64,000 nucleotides of DNA from Vibrio azureus (GCF_002849855.1 NZ_CP018617.1:1054001-1118000), one strand, 5' to 3'; counted from the first letter of the stretch, positions 28,276 to 36,516 are shown. The notes: a model not told the origin generated them from the letters alone. Translations and numbers: made by a program.

Positions 28276-28515
28276 ATGAAACTTTTAGTCCGCAATCTAG
28301 CACGAACCACGACAGAGCATGAAGTTCGTGTTCTATTCTCTGCTCATGGCACCGTCACTCAGTGTGATTTAATTCTTGATCAAGAAACGGGACAATCTAA
28401 GGGCTTCGCTTTCCTTGAAATGCCTGATGAAAGTGAAGCCAAGTCAGCCTTAAACAACTTAAATCTGACCAAAGTAAATGCAAGCAAAATTCGAGTTAAA
28501 TTCGCTCAAAGTTAA
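28276..28515 (+). CDS. RRM-type RNA-binding protein
   Basis: This 79-residue protein is a single RNA-recognition motif. RNP2 is LLVRNL at residues 3-8 and RNP1 is KGFAFLEM around residues 43-50, with the aromatic residues that stack on RNA. Such small RRM proteins in proteobacteria and cyanobacteria are often cold-induced; regulation here was not seen directly. A good terminator follows within 15 bases of the stop, so it is a single-gene transcript. Confidence 0.9.
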   Translation: MKLLVRNLARTTTEHEVRVLFSAHGTVTQCDLILDQETGQSKGFAFLEMPDESEAKSALNNLNLTKVNASKIRVKFAQS

Positions 28516-28528
28516 GCCATATAAAAAT

Positions 28529-28556
28529 GGGAGCCAAGTTATCTAGGCTCCCTTTC
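28529..28556 (+). terminator. Rho-independent terminator of the RRM gene
   Basis: GGGAGCC and GGCTCCC form a 7-bp stem with a ten-base loop, followed by TTTCTATTT. Confidence 0.85.
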
Positions 28557-28687
28557 TATTTAGTTATTTACCGCTTCGAGCTGTAATAATCAATATTTTG
28601 AGATATTATCCTTTGAGCAAAAAAACGGCCCAATTACCGCCTTTCACGATAATTAGTTGACAGAAAAAGAGTGACAACGGCTGGTGA

Positions 28688-29695
28688 TCACATTATCTCT
28701 TCAATTAAAGAATCTTTAAGCTTCGCAGCAGCGACAATGTTTTCTTTAGACATGTACTGCTTAACATCAGCAATGTCTTTCTCTGCATCAGGGTCTCCGT
28801 TTTCTTGCGCGATCTCAAACCAAGCAAGGGCCTTAACAAAGTCACTCCAAGTGCCTTGGCCGTTTCTGTAAGCATAACCTACAGAATATTGACTGTAAGC
28901 ATCCCCCTGCATGGCTGCACTCATGTAATACTTGAAGGCTTTTTTAGTGTCTGTCGTTTTGAAATTACATGGCTTTTTGAATTCAGAAAAAGAATAAATA
29001 TCACCCATTTTTGCATTAGAGGAGGCATGTTCATCCTCTTCAATCGCTTTATTAAATAAGTTCATTGCTTTAGCACAGTTTTTTTCAACACCTTCTCCGT
29101 ACAAATAGGCAATACCAAGATTATACATCGCATCTACATCACCTAAGTTTGCTGCTTTCTCAAACCAATACGCCGATTTAGTGAAATCCTGAGCAATACC
29201 AGAGCCTTCATCATATGAAAATGCAAGCTGATACATAGCATCCGAGTATCCAGCAAGAGCAGATGCTAAGTAATAATCGTTAGCTTTTTTAAGATCTCTT
29301 GAAGTACCCTCACCATCAAAATACATTACACCTAATGAATAGAGTACATAAGGATCATTACCTGACTCGGCTTTGTGGTACCAAAAAAGGGCTTTTTCAT
29401 ACTGTCCGTCGTTATAGTATTGATCTGCTAAACTCGTGATGGATCTTAAATCACCAGACTGAGCCGCCTTCTTTAGGTATTTGTAACCATGTTGTGCATT
29501 TTCTTCATACATTGAATGGTCAATTAAAAGCTCAGCGGCCTGTATCAGTACTTCGTTATCACTTGAGTTTTCAGCTTTCTTTAACAGTATCAAGTCCTCA
29601 CCTTCAAAACCTTCTATTTCTAGATTGTATGCAAGTGCATTGGCTGAGAATAGCAGTGATATTAACGTTAAAGATGTATAACTTTTTTTTATCAT
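28688..29695 (-). CDS. Exported Sel1-repeat protein
   Basis: This 335-residue protein has a signal peptide ending SANALA. About six to seven Sel1-like (TPR-related) repeats follow with the consensus A--LG--Y--G-G---D--KA--W, for example YVLYSLGVMYFDGEGTSRDLKKANDYY. Sel1 arrays bind protein partners, and in Vibrio and relatives they often act in the periplasm in envelope or secretion functions. No enzyme domain is present. A repeat cluster separates it from the upstream YidD-like gene. Confidence 0.85.
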   Translation of the reverse strand: MIKKSYTSLTLISLLFSANALAYNLEIEGFEGEDLILLKKAENSSDNEVLIQAAELLIDHSMYEENAQHGYKYLKKAAQSGDLRSITSLADQYYNDGQYEKALFWYHKAESGNDPYVLYSLGVMYFDGEGTSRDLKKANDYYLASALAGYSDAMYQLAFSYDEGSGIAQDFTKSAYWFEKAANLGDVDAMYNLGIAYLYGEGVEKNCAKAMNLFNKAIEEDEHASSNAKMGDIYSFSEFKKPCNFKTTDTKKAFKYYMSAAMQGDAYSQYSVGYAYRNGQGTWSDFVKALAWFEIAQENGDPDAEKDIADVKQYMSKENIVAAAKLKDSLIEEIM

Positions 29696-29763
29696 TTCAT
29701 ATATTCCTTTAATCGGGAGAGATCCAAAACAGCGTCAAAAATAAAACATTAAAAATAGTATTC

Positions 29764-29822
29764 CCCAAAGTGCGAGTGACCTTAACTCGCTGAACGCAGC
29801 ATCTTGAGGTTACTTGGGTATA
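29764..29822. repeat. Dispersed repeat, right half
   Basis: It contains CTTAACTCGCTGAACGCAGC followed by the right arm ATCTTGAGGTTACTTGGGTATA. The left arm is degraded. Confidence 0.7.
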
Positions 29823-29861
29823 TCTCTATAAATGATTGCACGCCTGAACGCTAAATCGCCT

Positions 29862-29896
29862 CACTGAAGATAGCACCTTGAAGTATATTGGGTATA
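29862..29896. repeat. Dispersed repeat, degenerate right arm
   Basis: CTCACTGAAGATAGCACCTTG followed by AAGTATATTGGGTATA is a weak second copy about 40 bases after the preceding half copy, so two insertions or a tandem arrangement lie here. Confidence 0.55.
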
Positions 29897-29983
29897 AGAA
29901 GCAGACGAAAACGATGATGTAAATCACCTAATACCACAATATAGTAAGATGCTGATTATCCATGTAATGGTTGTAAATTTTTC

Positions 29984-30337
29984 CTATGGCCAACAGTCAC
30001 ATGAAAGGTCTGGTAGTTCACAGTATTTATTTTTACCCACACAGTTTTCAATTTCACATACTGCTGATGGATCGCAGCAATCTTCTCCTTTATCTTTCTT
30101 TTTTCGTCTTTTTTTCTGATCATTCTTTTGAAGTGTACTGTAAGCCTGTTCGCACTCCTGCATTCTGGTTCTTATTTTTCGGTATCCGTGCCAAAGTCCA
30201 TCTTGCTGTACAATGGCGAGAACAGCATTAGAGCAAGATGGCCCTTTATTAAGGTAGGCATGTGCGCATCTAAATCCCTTATAGGGAGAGATAAAACGCT
30301 GATAGAATCGTATCAATATAATCGCTAAAAGTTTCAA
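29984..30337 (-). CDS. YidD-like protein with long Cys-rich tail
   Basis: Residues 1-70 follow the pattern of YidD, the small membrane-associated factor that helps YidC insert proteins: an LIRFYQRFISPYKGFRCAHAY start, then GPSCSNAVLAIVQQDGLWHGY. YidD is normally about 85 residues. Here a basic stretch (QKKRRKKKDKG) and a tail of about 30 residues with eight Cys residues (CCDPSAVCEIENCVG to CDCWP) extend it to 117. The start is TTG behind AAAGGA. It is far from the rpmH-rnpA-yidC locus, so it is a paralogue; the tail may bind metal or form disulfides. Confidence 0.78.
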   Translation of the reverse strand: MKLLAIILIRFYQRFISPYKGFRCAHAYLNKGPSCSNAVLAIVQQDGLWHGYRKIRTRMQECEQAYSTLQKNDQKKRRKKKDKGEDCCDPSAVCEIENCVGKNKYCELPDLSCDCWP

Positions 30338-30351
30338 CTATTATTCCTTTA

Positions 30352-30390
30352 TATACCCAAGTGACTTCAAGATGCTTGATTCAGACTACA
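30352..30390. repeat. Dispersed repeat, left half
   Basis: TATACCCAAGTGACTTCAAG followed by ATGCTTGATTCAGA. The right arm is missing. It lies between the YidD-like gene and an acetyltransferase gene. Confidence 0.75.
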
Positions 30391-30409
30391 TTGAGATTTT
30401 ATCATTTCG

Positions 30410-30880
30410 TCATTGATTAATTTCTAGCGACATAGGAATATCGATCATACCCTCCCGATTCCGAATATCAGCTACACGCTTAAAACCAAATTTAAGGTAC
30501 ACTTTTTCTGCATTCAGTGCTGAGTTTGTAGTAAAAAAGCCACTATTACCGTTCTGAAGAGAGACTTCTTTTACGGCTTGCCAAAGAGTTCGTGAAAGCC
30601 CTTTCCCTTGGTATTTATCGTCTATAAATAAATGCAATAAGTGCTGATAATCTCTAATACCTGCAACGCCTACAACGTTATTTTTAGGAGAAACCGCAAC
30701 CATATAGAAATAATTGCCAGTCAAATAAGTATGAAGGTTTTCTTCTGACATTGACTGAAGTAAGACTTGATGGATAGAAGGTTCACAAGTTGGACACACA
30801 TATTTCTGGGTTAGATGGGTAAGTAATTCACTGATGGCTTTTATATCCGTGAGCTCCGCTTTACGAATAGTAATACTCAT
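30410..30880 (-). CDS. GNAT-family N-acetyltransferase
   Basis: This 156-residue GNAT protein starts SITIRKAELTDIKAISELL. It has the acetyl-CoA loop DDKYQGKGLSRTLW (the Q-x-x-G-x-G/A class) and ends with NAEKVYLKFGFKRV. AGGAG lies 7 bases before the ATG. A CPTC motif near residue 36 is an unusual insertion for this family. The substrate is unknown. Confidence 0.85.
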   Translation of the reverse strand: MSITIRKAELTDIKAISELLTHLTQKYVCPTCEPSIHQVLLQSMSEENLHTYLTGNYFYMVAVSPKNNVVGVAGIRDYQHLLHLFIDDKYQGKGLSRTLWQAVKEVSLQNGNSGFFTTNSALNAEKVYLKFGFKRVADIRNREGMIDIPMSLEINQ

Positions 30881-30904
30881 TCTCTGCTCCTATTATTGTT
30901 GTTA

Positions 30905-30956
30905 TATATCCAAGTGACCTCAAGGTGCTTGATGAAGAACGAGGTTACTTGGGTAT
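30905..30956. repeat. Dispersed palindromic repeat, 52-bp hairpin
   Basis: TATATCCAAGTGACCTCAAG pairs with GAGGTTACTTGGGTAT across a short GATGAAGAAC loop. It is located between the acetyltransferase start and the RhlE terminator. Confidence 0.75.
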
Positions 30957-30980
30957 CAGCATGAGATTATATGAAAAAAT

Positions 30981-31010
30981 TTGAGGCGCCAATAGGCGCC
31001 TCAAGTTTCA
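30981..31010 (-). terminator. Rho-independent terminator of the RNA helicase gene
   Basis: TTGAGGCGCC and GGCGCCTCAA form a perfect 10-bp stem with a four-base loop. In the minus direction it is followed by ATTTTTTC, a strong T-tract. Confidence 0.9.
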
Positions 31011-31028
31011 ATTCAATTTTATTTTATT

Positions 31029-32321
31029 TTATTGAGAGTTACGACGTGCTTTTAAACGCTTCATCATCGCTAATCGGCGCTCTGCTGAGCCTTGATCGGT
31101 TGCTGACTGATTCGGGTTATTACGTCGCCCTTGGCGCTGTTTAAACGCGGGTTTAGAGTTGAGTTTTTCGATGTACGAATCACGCTGTTTTGGCTCGTAA
31201 CCAGCCAGCTCTATACGACGAATACGCTGCTGGATTAAGTTTTCAACCTGAACAACCGTCAATTCTTCTTCACGATTGACAAAAGAAACTGCGTGTCCTT
31301 GCTTGCCTGCACGCCCTGTTCTTCCAATACGATGAACATAATCTTCAGCTAAGAATGGCATGTCGTAGTTCACCACATGTGGCAGGTCTTCAATGTCTAA
31401 GCCTCGGGCTGCGACGTCCGTCGCCACCATCACGCGAGCTTGACCATTTTTGAACTCATCGAGCGCTCTTCGTCTTGCACTTTGTGCTTTATCACCATGG
31501 CAAAGTACCGCCTTAATGCCATCGAGCTTTAACTCCTTAACCACTTCATTCGCTGTTTCTTTATAATTGACGAACACCAGCACTTGCTGCCAGTTTTTGC
31601 GCCCAATTAGCTCTGAAAGTAGCTCTGTTTTACGCTCTTGATCAACAGGATAAAGCACATGAGCAATCGTATGAGCGGTCGTATTTGCACGCTCGACTTC
31701 AATACGCTTTGGTTTACGTAAAATATCTTTAGCCAGCAGATTGAGTTGGCTTGACGTTGTCGCTGAAAACATCATGATCTGAGGATCTGTTTCCACTTCC
31801 ATCATGATTTTACGTACGGCATGAATAAAGCCCATATCTAAAATTCTATCGGCTTCATCAAATACAAGAAACTCAAGTTGAGCGACAGACACATTACCTT
31901 GCTCTATGTGCTCTTGCAGCCTACCCGGCGTAGCAACAAGGATATCAACGCCATTTTCTAGCGCTGAAACTTGTGATGACATCTTACGTCCACCAAAAAT
32001 TGCTGCCACAGAAAGCTGCGTGTATTTGGTATACGCCTTGATGTTATCTGCGATTTGTTCCGCCAGCTCACGTGTAGGTGCCATGATCAATGCACGGGTT
32101 GTCTTACGAGAGACTCGTCGTGCAGAATCTAATAAACGCTGGATCATGGGTAGCGAAAATGCAGCAGTCTTACCTGTTCCTGTTTGCGCAGTAGCTAGAA
32201 TATCATGGCCTTTACGCGCCATTGGAATCGCCTTTTGTTGTATTGGCGTTAACTTCTCATAACCGCATTCCGTTAGTGCTTTAACGACTTCTGGCGCAAA
32301 ACCTTGAGATGAAAATGACAT
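31029..32321 (-). CDS. rhlE: DEAD-box ATP-dependent RNA helicase, RhlE type
   Basis: This 430-residue protein carries the full DEAD-box motif set: Q motif (LTPIQQKAIP), motif I (AQTGTGKT, Lys51), Ia (PTRELA), Ib (TPGR), motif II DEAD at residues 155-158, motif III (SAT), then ARGLDIEDLPHVVNYD and HRIGRTGRAGKQG in the second RecA domain. A short basic tail (RQGRRNNPNQS) follows, as in RhlE-type enzymes that remodel ribosomal or messenger RNA. The start has AAGGAA in front. The roughly 200-base leader is long, in keeping with cold- or self-regulated helicases, but no specific element was identified. Confidence 0.92.
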   Translation of the reverse strand: MSFSSQGFAPEVVKALTECGYEKLTPIQQKAIPMARKGHDILATAQTGTGKTAAFSLPMIQRLLDSARRVSRKTTRALIMAPTRELAEQIADNIKAYTKYTQLSVAAIFGGRKMSSQVSALENGVDILVATPGRLQEHIEQGNVSVAQLEFLVFDEADRILDMGFIHAVRKIMMEVETDPQIMMFSATTSSQLNLLAKDILRKPKRIEVERANTTAHTIAHVLYPVDQERKTELLSELIGRKNWQQVLVFVNYKETANEVVKELKLDGIKAVLCHGDKAQSARRRALDEFKNGQARVMVATDVAARGLDIEDLPHVVNYDMPFLAEDYVHRIGRTGRAGKQGHAVSFVNREEELTVVQVENLIQQRIRRIELAGYEPKQRDSYIEKLNSKPAFKQRQGRRNNPNQSATDQGSAERRLAMMKRLKARRNSQ

Positions 32322-32521
32322 TAGGCGTATTCCTTAAACAAATCTTGAGATAACGTTATTCCAAAAAACAATATCTCTGAGTTAGATGATCTTTAAACAA
32401 CTTTAAATGTTGGCCGAGCACTATACCCGAATTTGAGGGTTATATCTCACTTTTTTAGCGAAACACGTCTAATCACCCTACTTGCTCGCCCAACAGTGCC
32501 CAAGCAACCTCACAACACGCT

Positions 32522-33502
32522 TTAGAGACCGCATAACTGCAATAAAATCTTCTCAAGTTGATCCCAAGGCATTAATTGACTGTCGATCACTTCAAATCGC
32601 GACTCAAAACCTTCTAGGCTGATTTCGTTCACCGATACCACACCATTTACGGAATTAAACGCAAAACAACCACGTTCTGTATTAACCACCGCTTTTACAC
32701 GTTCCGCAGTCAATGCCGATAACATTGAGAAAAACTGGTCAAAGTCAAACTGATATTCAGCACCAAATATCCAACCACAGCTGTAATGTCCTTGGCCTTG
32801 GTTTTCTTTACGTAAATAAGCCTGACCTGGGGGTAATTGAAACTGTGGCTCGTCCTCAGCATGCGCTTTATGGTGAGATTCAATATTTGAAGATGCACTG
32901 CCCTGTTGTCGATTAAGATCAAGTACATCTGCTGGTAGCTGCCCATCTTGTGACAATTGGCTGTGTATCTTGGCTGGCGATTGAACGGATACCCACTGAT
33001 TAAAAACTTCAATATCATCAGGTTGGCAAAGATCCACTTTATTGCCGACGACCACATCAGCACTTTCTAATTGGGAAATGAAGTTTTGATTAGACGTGTA
33101 TTTCTCTTGGCTCAAATGTCGAGGATCGACCAAGGCCACCGTCGCCTTGAGGTCAACATAAGGTAAGTATTGGTCAGATAATAAGGTGGCAATAATTTGC
33201 TTAGGGTGACCTAAACCTGTTGGTTCAATTAATAGACGATCAGGTTGCTGACGCAGCAAGGCCGTAATGCCTACCGATGTGGGCACACCAGCAGTACAGC
33301 ACATACAACCACCAGGAACTTCTTTGATTAATGCACCTTGATCCGTCATCATCGCGCCATCGATACCAATCTCACCAAACTCATTCACCAATACTGCCCA
33401 TTTTTCATTTTTAGGCTTATTTTTTAATAAATTAAGTATGGTTGTTGTTTTGCCAACCCCTAGAAAGCCAGTCAGGATATTGGTTGGAACTCGATTTTGC
33501 AT
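32522..33502 (-). CDS. CobW/COG0523-family metallochaperone GTPase
   Basis: This 326-residue G3E GTPase has the P-loop GFLGVGKT at residues 12-19, the CxCC metal-binding motif in GGCMCCT (Cys66, Cys68, Cys69), IEPTGLGHP, and NKVD for guanine recognition. A CobW C-terminal domain near the end (GWIFGAEYQFDFDQFFSML) follows a His-rich stretch (ESHHKAHAEDE). COG0523 proteins insert or traffic zinc, cobalt or iron. The ATG at 33502 was preferred over a GTG two codons earlier because TTGGAG is well placed for it. No Zur site was identified. Confidence 0.88.
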   Translation of the reverse strand: MQNRVPTNILTGFLGVGKTTTILNLLKNKPKNEKWAVLVNEFGEIGIDGAMMTDQGALIKEVPGGCMCCTAGVPTSVGITALLRQQPDRLLIEPTGLGHPKQIIATLLSDQYLPYVDLKATVALVDPRHLSQEKYTSNQNFISQLESADVVVGNKVDLCQPDDIEVFNQWVSVQSPAKIHSQLSQDGQLPADVLDLNRQQGSASSNIESHHKAHAEDEPQFQLPPGQAYLRKENQGQGHYSCGWIFGAEYQFDFDQFFSMLSALTAERVKAVVNTERGCFAFNSVNGVVSVNEISLEGFESRFEVIDSQLMPWDQLEKILLQLCGL

Positions 33503-33665
33503 GATCACTCCAAATCTATTATTTTTTCACAATTATTCTTATGAGTTCGAAGCATACCTCTGATTTTTGTCTTCAACAAGTTATCAATAGCTACTTGGTT
33601 TATGTCAATAAGTTAGGTAGAGTAGCCGACCAGTTTAATCACTTGAAGTTCGAAGAGACTGAAAA

Positions 33666-33914
33666 ATGAACCTTGATGAACACGTAATTGACACACTAGA
33701 GGAGCTAGAAGCCTTCCTCCACATGATTGAAAGCGGCGCTCTCGGCTTAGAGAGTGTTGCCGGTGTCGCCTTGGCAACAACCAACAGCGATGGCCGTCCA
33801 TTTGTGGCTGTTTTAGATGAACAACATGAATTGGTCCTTGGACGCTGGGTATCTCAGTCTGTCTATGAAAATGGCAAAGACATCGTACGCAATGGCCCTA
33901 GGAAAAAGCACTAA
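33666..33914 (+). CDS. Small hypothetical protein
   Basis: This 82-residue acidic protein begins MNLDEHVIDTLEELEAFLHMIE. It has coding-like composition, GAAGAGA ahead of its ATG and no family that I recognise. No signal peptide or membrane segment is present. The ending (NGPRKKH) is abrupt and basic. Confidence 0.55.
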   Translation: MNLDEHVIDTLEELEAFLHMIESGALGLESVAGVALATTNSDGRPFVAVLDEQHELVLGRWVSQSVYENGKDIVRNGPRKKH

Positions 33915-33929
33915 ACAACGAAAAAATAT

Positions 33930-34012
33930 ACGGCCATATATTACTTGAGTCTAGTTAACCGATAAGATAATAATCATCGGTTAACTAGACTTAATACAGG
34001 CCGTCTATTGGC
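33930..34012. other. Long hairpin-forming inverted repeat
   Basis: GTCTAGTTAACCGAT (33949-33963) pairs perfectly with ATCGGTTAACTAGAC (33976-33990) around a 12-base loop. Outer flanks ACGGCC and GGCCGT extend an imperfect stem to about 83 bases, followed by GATTTTT. It could terminate the small upstream gene, but the stem is much longer than needed for that. Confidence 0.7.
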
Positions 34013-34017
34013 TGATT

Positions 34018-34140
34018 TTTAAAGGTTTTACCACAGAATCTAGCCTTCAATTTTTAGCGCTAAGCATAATTGGAGTAACTGGCCTAGTTCACCTTCAGGA
34101 AAGCCTTTTTTATCAAATCAATAAAAACACATTCCCTCAG
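34018..34140 (-). pseudogene. Decayed DUF3820-family gene fragment
   Basis: On the minus strand this reads FDKKGFPEGELGQLLQLC then LALKIEG. Of these 25 residues 23 are identical to the intact DUF3820 gene at 48183-48398. It then hits a TAG. Removing one base restores DSVVKPLK, so there is a one-base deletion. Just upstream, the codon for a conserved Trp (LLWFDKK in the intact gene) has become TGA. The N-terminal half is not recognisable. It is the dead remnant of a duplicate. Confidence 0.8.
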
Positions 34141-34311
34141 TATTTAACGTAATGACAAAGTCGCTTGGTGATCACAGAGTGTCATTGGTTGCTATAAATC
34201 ATAATTTGACACTTGTGAGTTATTCACCTTGCTAAATTAGCAAGCTATGAATAACTCAACTAATGAAAAGTCGTTTAATTAACTGCCTCGTTTCGGTGGT
34301 ACAAACCCTTA
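34141..34311. other. Intergenic sequence with a palindrome
   Basis: No gene was seen. Bases 34217-34257 form a palindrome, GAGTTATTCA to TGAATAACTC with an inner TTGCTAA/TTAGCAA stem, and no T-tract. It lies just past the end of the three-gene minus-strand cassette. Confidence 0.5.
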
Positions 34312-34791
34312 CTATGAAAGACCAAAATCCCAATCATATGGATTTAGAAGTATTGCTTTATCTTCTTCCGTTAAATCATCATAGTTTTTCGATACATCTC
34401 TTATTAAGTAAGGAAAAAAATAGTCCATGATTACTTCTTCACCTAAGCCAAGAATTGAACCGTTGCAGCTCCACCTTGAATGATTAAAAACCTCCTCGCT
34501 GTACAGTTCATTTGAAATTGGAAACTTAATTACAAATTTGCCGTTGTTAGGTAGTTCCACCCATGCATCAATTCCTTTCGCATCAGAGCTGTAAAAGTTT
34601 TCTCCATCTAGCGCCAATTGACAATAACGGGTGAGAACACCATTAAGGTTTTTCAAAACATATGGAAATGAAATGAGTAATAGCTCTATAGTTTGATCAG
34701 CAAGAATGAATTTAAGTGCATTTTTTAAGTTATTTTCACGCCGATTTTTTATAGATAAAGGTATACTTGATTCACAATCCAAGCTCTTCAT
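34312..34791 (-). CDS. Third gene of candidate defence cassette, unknown function
   Basis: This 159-residue protein matches no family I recognise. A basic N-terminus is followed by a helical stretch (NALKFILADQTIELLLISFPYVL) and a mixed C-terminal part ending in acidic DDLTEEDKAILLNPYDWDFG. AGGAGATAAC precedes the ATG, so translation should be strong. It follows the RVNNNS-linker gene by 62 bases on the same strand and so is probably co-transcribed with the TIR-like gene. No signal peptide is present. A regulatory or immunity role within the cassette is conjecture. Confidence 0.65.
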   Translation of the reverse strand: MKSLDCESSIPLSIKNRRENNLKNALKFILADQTIELLLISFPYVLKNLNGVLTRYCQLALDGENFYSSDAKGIDAWVELPNNGKFVIKFPISNELYSEEVFNHSRWSCNGSILGLGEEVIMDYFFPYLIRDVSKNYDDLTEEDKAILLNPYDWDFGLS

Positions 34792-34853
34792 GTTATCTCC
34801 TGTATAGAAGCGTATTTCTTAATCCTTTCGTGTGCAGTCATTAAATTGAAATC

Positions 34854-35441
34854 CTAAAGTATCGAAAGTAGAAATGAGCCTACACTAGCGATGCTGCCCG
34901 CATGAGGCAACGCACTTAGCAACGTTTTGACAACTGCTTTACTCGGTTTGTCTGACTGAATCTGTAGTTCAATTGCATCAACAACTTCCAATGCTTCTTT
35001 CTTTTCAGCAGTATCTTGAACAAGCCTATCAATTTCGCTTCGAAGGAGCTGTATATACTCTACGATTTCAGAGTTCTGATTGACGATATTAGTTGAGTTG
35101 TCTACCGAGTTATTGTTAACTCGAGCATTGTCACCATGGAAGTTGTAAGTAATATTTTGAACTGCTTCCTTAGCTTCTGGAATACCTAACTTTTTAGCTT
35201 TGATTTGATAATATGCTGGTATTGAATGAAATTTTTCGTGAAAGCCTGGGTCTATTACTTTGTAAGTTTCTTCACCGCCGCTAGACATAAACCTCTGTAT
35301 TAGATCATTTGTTTCAATCAAAACATTTGATTGCATAAGGTAAATACCTTTATCTTGCACACTAGCCTTTAAATCCGAATACTCATCACCATTAGTTTTA
35401 ATAACTTTGATTCGATCTGTCATCATTCTTTGAAATACCAT
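34854..35441 (-). CDS. Candidate defence protein with GDNARVNNNS linker and hydrophobic C-terminus
   Basis: This 195-residue protein has three parts. Residues 1-85 form a beta-rich domain (DRIKVIKTNGDEYSDLKASVQ to AYYQIKAKKLG) of a type I associate with small genes near restriction or abortive-infection loci. Residues about 95-120 are a linker, NITYNFHGDNARVNNNSVDNS, of the kind common in AbiTii-like and other phage-defence proteins. The end is a helix plus a hydrophobic tail (HAGSIASVGSFLLSIL) that could insert in or associate with the membrane. Its ribosome site is AGGAG. Its place beside a TIR-like gene supports a defence role; the mechanism is not known. Confidence 0.7.
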   Translation of the reverse strand: MVFQRMMTDRIKVIKTNGDEYSDLKASVQDKGIYLMQSNVLIETNDLIQRFMSSGGEETYKVIDPGFHEKFHSIPAYYQIKAKKLGIPEAKEAVQNITYNFHGDNARVNNNSVDNSTNIVNQNSEIVEYIQLLRSEIDRLVQDTAEKKEALEVVDAIELQIQSDKPSKAVVKTLLSALPHAGSIASVGSFLLSIL

Positions 35442-35685
35442 ACTTTCTCCTAGGAATTAACAGGTTCAAAAACACAATAGCTCCCTTAGGAAATGAATTA
35501 ATACTTTTTTCCATTGCTTGGGCGACTAATTTGGGAGACGAAGTGTTTGTAATAACACCTGATGTACTGTTTACTAAACTGACGGATAACAAAGTCACTT
35601 CAGCAGCTTTTTCAACCACTTTTGAAGATTAGATCAACTAAACTTTTGTTTCATAATTCTTTATTAACATAACAGCTTATTAGCA
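35442..35685. other. Gap inside the candidate defence cassette
   Basis: This 244-base gap separates the TIR-like gene from the next cassette gene. A 73-codon minus-strand frame (GTG start, no ribosome site) spans 35398-35619 and overlaps the following gene; its coding status is doubtful. Confidence 0.4.
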
Positions 35686-36516
35686 TTAAAACGGGACATC
35701 ACGGTCAAGACCATGTGGAAGTTCAAGAGCTTTTGGTTGGAGAACGTCTTCGTTCTTCAATAGAATATCGACCCCCATTTCAGTAATGGAATAAGCGTAA
35801 TAGTCGTAGCCATCATGAGCGTCAGTTTCTACGGTTTTACTTATATAGCCCATTCTTTCTAGCTTTATTAGTGATATTTGTAACATTGCTTCATTCGCTC
35901 CGCGAAAATTGCTAGAAATTCTATGAAATGGTAGCCCCGAAGGGTCTGCGGTATGACTTTGCAGACAAGCCGCTAGAAATTTATAGTCTTGCGCTTTAAG
36001 TTCATAGCTACTTGGATTAGCAATAATCTTCTTTGATTCAGAGAGTCCTTCGTGCTTTATTAGACCCAGTCTTTCAACCTCAGATTTAATCAATGTACAT
36101 GCGCGATTAGTCGCGGATACCAAATCTCCATCAGTTCGATTTGCATCGTAATCAGCAGGGGTCACGCCCAATAAATCAGTTGGAAGGTGCATTTCTACAT
36201 CACGTGGCTTCAATATGAATGAACGAGACTTGCCAATCGCACCAACAAATAACCCCATCTCAAAGATCACGTTGTCTCTGACTACATGCTTACTTCTGCT
36301 TCTGATCGTAGATATATCGTCTGGAGCAAAAATAAAAAGCGCAAAATCTACAAAAGACGATTTCTCTACAAGATCATCTATTGCAGATGACGAAAGCTTA
36401 AAAGTGCCATTTTTCCAAAGAGTAACTTCAAACTCATGATCCAAATTTACATTTACTGCCTCGGCAATAGCTAGGCTTTCAACGGATGAAGCAATAAACA
36501 ATCTTGGTTTTCTCAA
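35686..36516 (-). CDS. TIR-like effector (PF10137 type) with C-terminal winged helix
   Basis: This 276-residue protein starts at TTG behind GGAGATAATGAA. Residues 1-150 match the TIR-like nucleotide-binding domain used by CBASS Cap12 and Pycsar effectors: RLFIASSVESLAIAEAV, FALFIFAPDD, then RDNVIFEMGLFVGAIGKSRSF with the presumed catalytic Glu86. Such domains cleave NAD when activated and kill or arrest infected cells. The C-terminal part (residues about 165-260) looks like a winged helix (ISLIKLERMGYISK), not STING or a cyclic-nucleotide sensor. No nucleotide cyclase is nearby. It leads a three-gene same-strand cassette. Confidence 0.82.
   Translation of the reverse strand: MRKPRLFIASSVESLAIAEAVNVNLDHEFEVTLWKNGTFKLSSSAIDDLVEKSSFVDFALFIFAPDDISTIRSRSKHVVRDNVIFEMGLFVGAIGKSRSFILKPRDVEMHLPTDLLGVTPADYDANRTDGDLVSATNRACTLIKSEVERLGLIKHEGLSESKKIIANPSSYELKAQDYKFLAACLQSHTADPSGLPFHRISSNFRGANEAMLQISLIKLERMGYISKTVETDAHDGYDYYAYSITEMGVDILLKNEDVLQPKALELPHGLDRDVPF

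Noticed and set aside
34217..34257. Palindrome considered as terminator or attC site
   Set aside because: There is no T-tract, and I could not identify paired attC core boxes.
35398..35619. 73-codon minus-strand frame inside the defence cassette
   Set aside because: It has a GTG start without a ribosome site and overlaps the well-supported next gene by 44 bases. Its coding status is not supported.
35686..36516. Assignment of the TIR-like gene to CBASS or Pycsar
   Set aside because: No CD-NTase or nucleotide cyclase gene is nearby, and the C-terminal part looks like a winged helix, not a STING or cyclic-nucleotide sensor.
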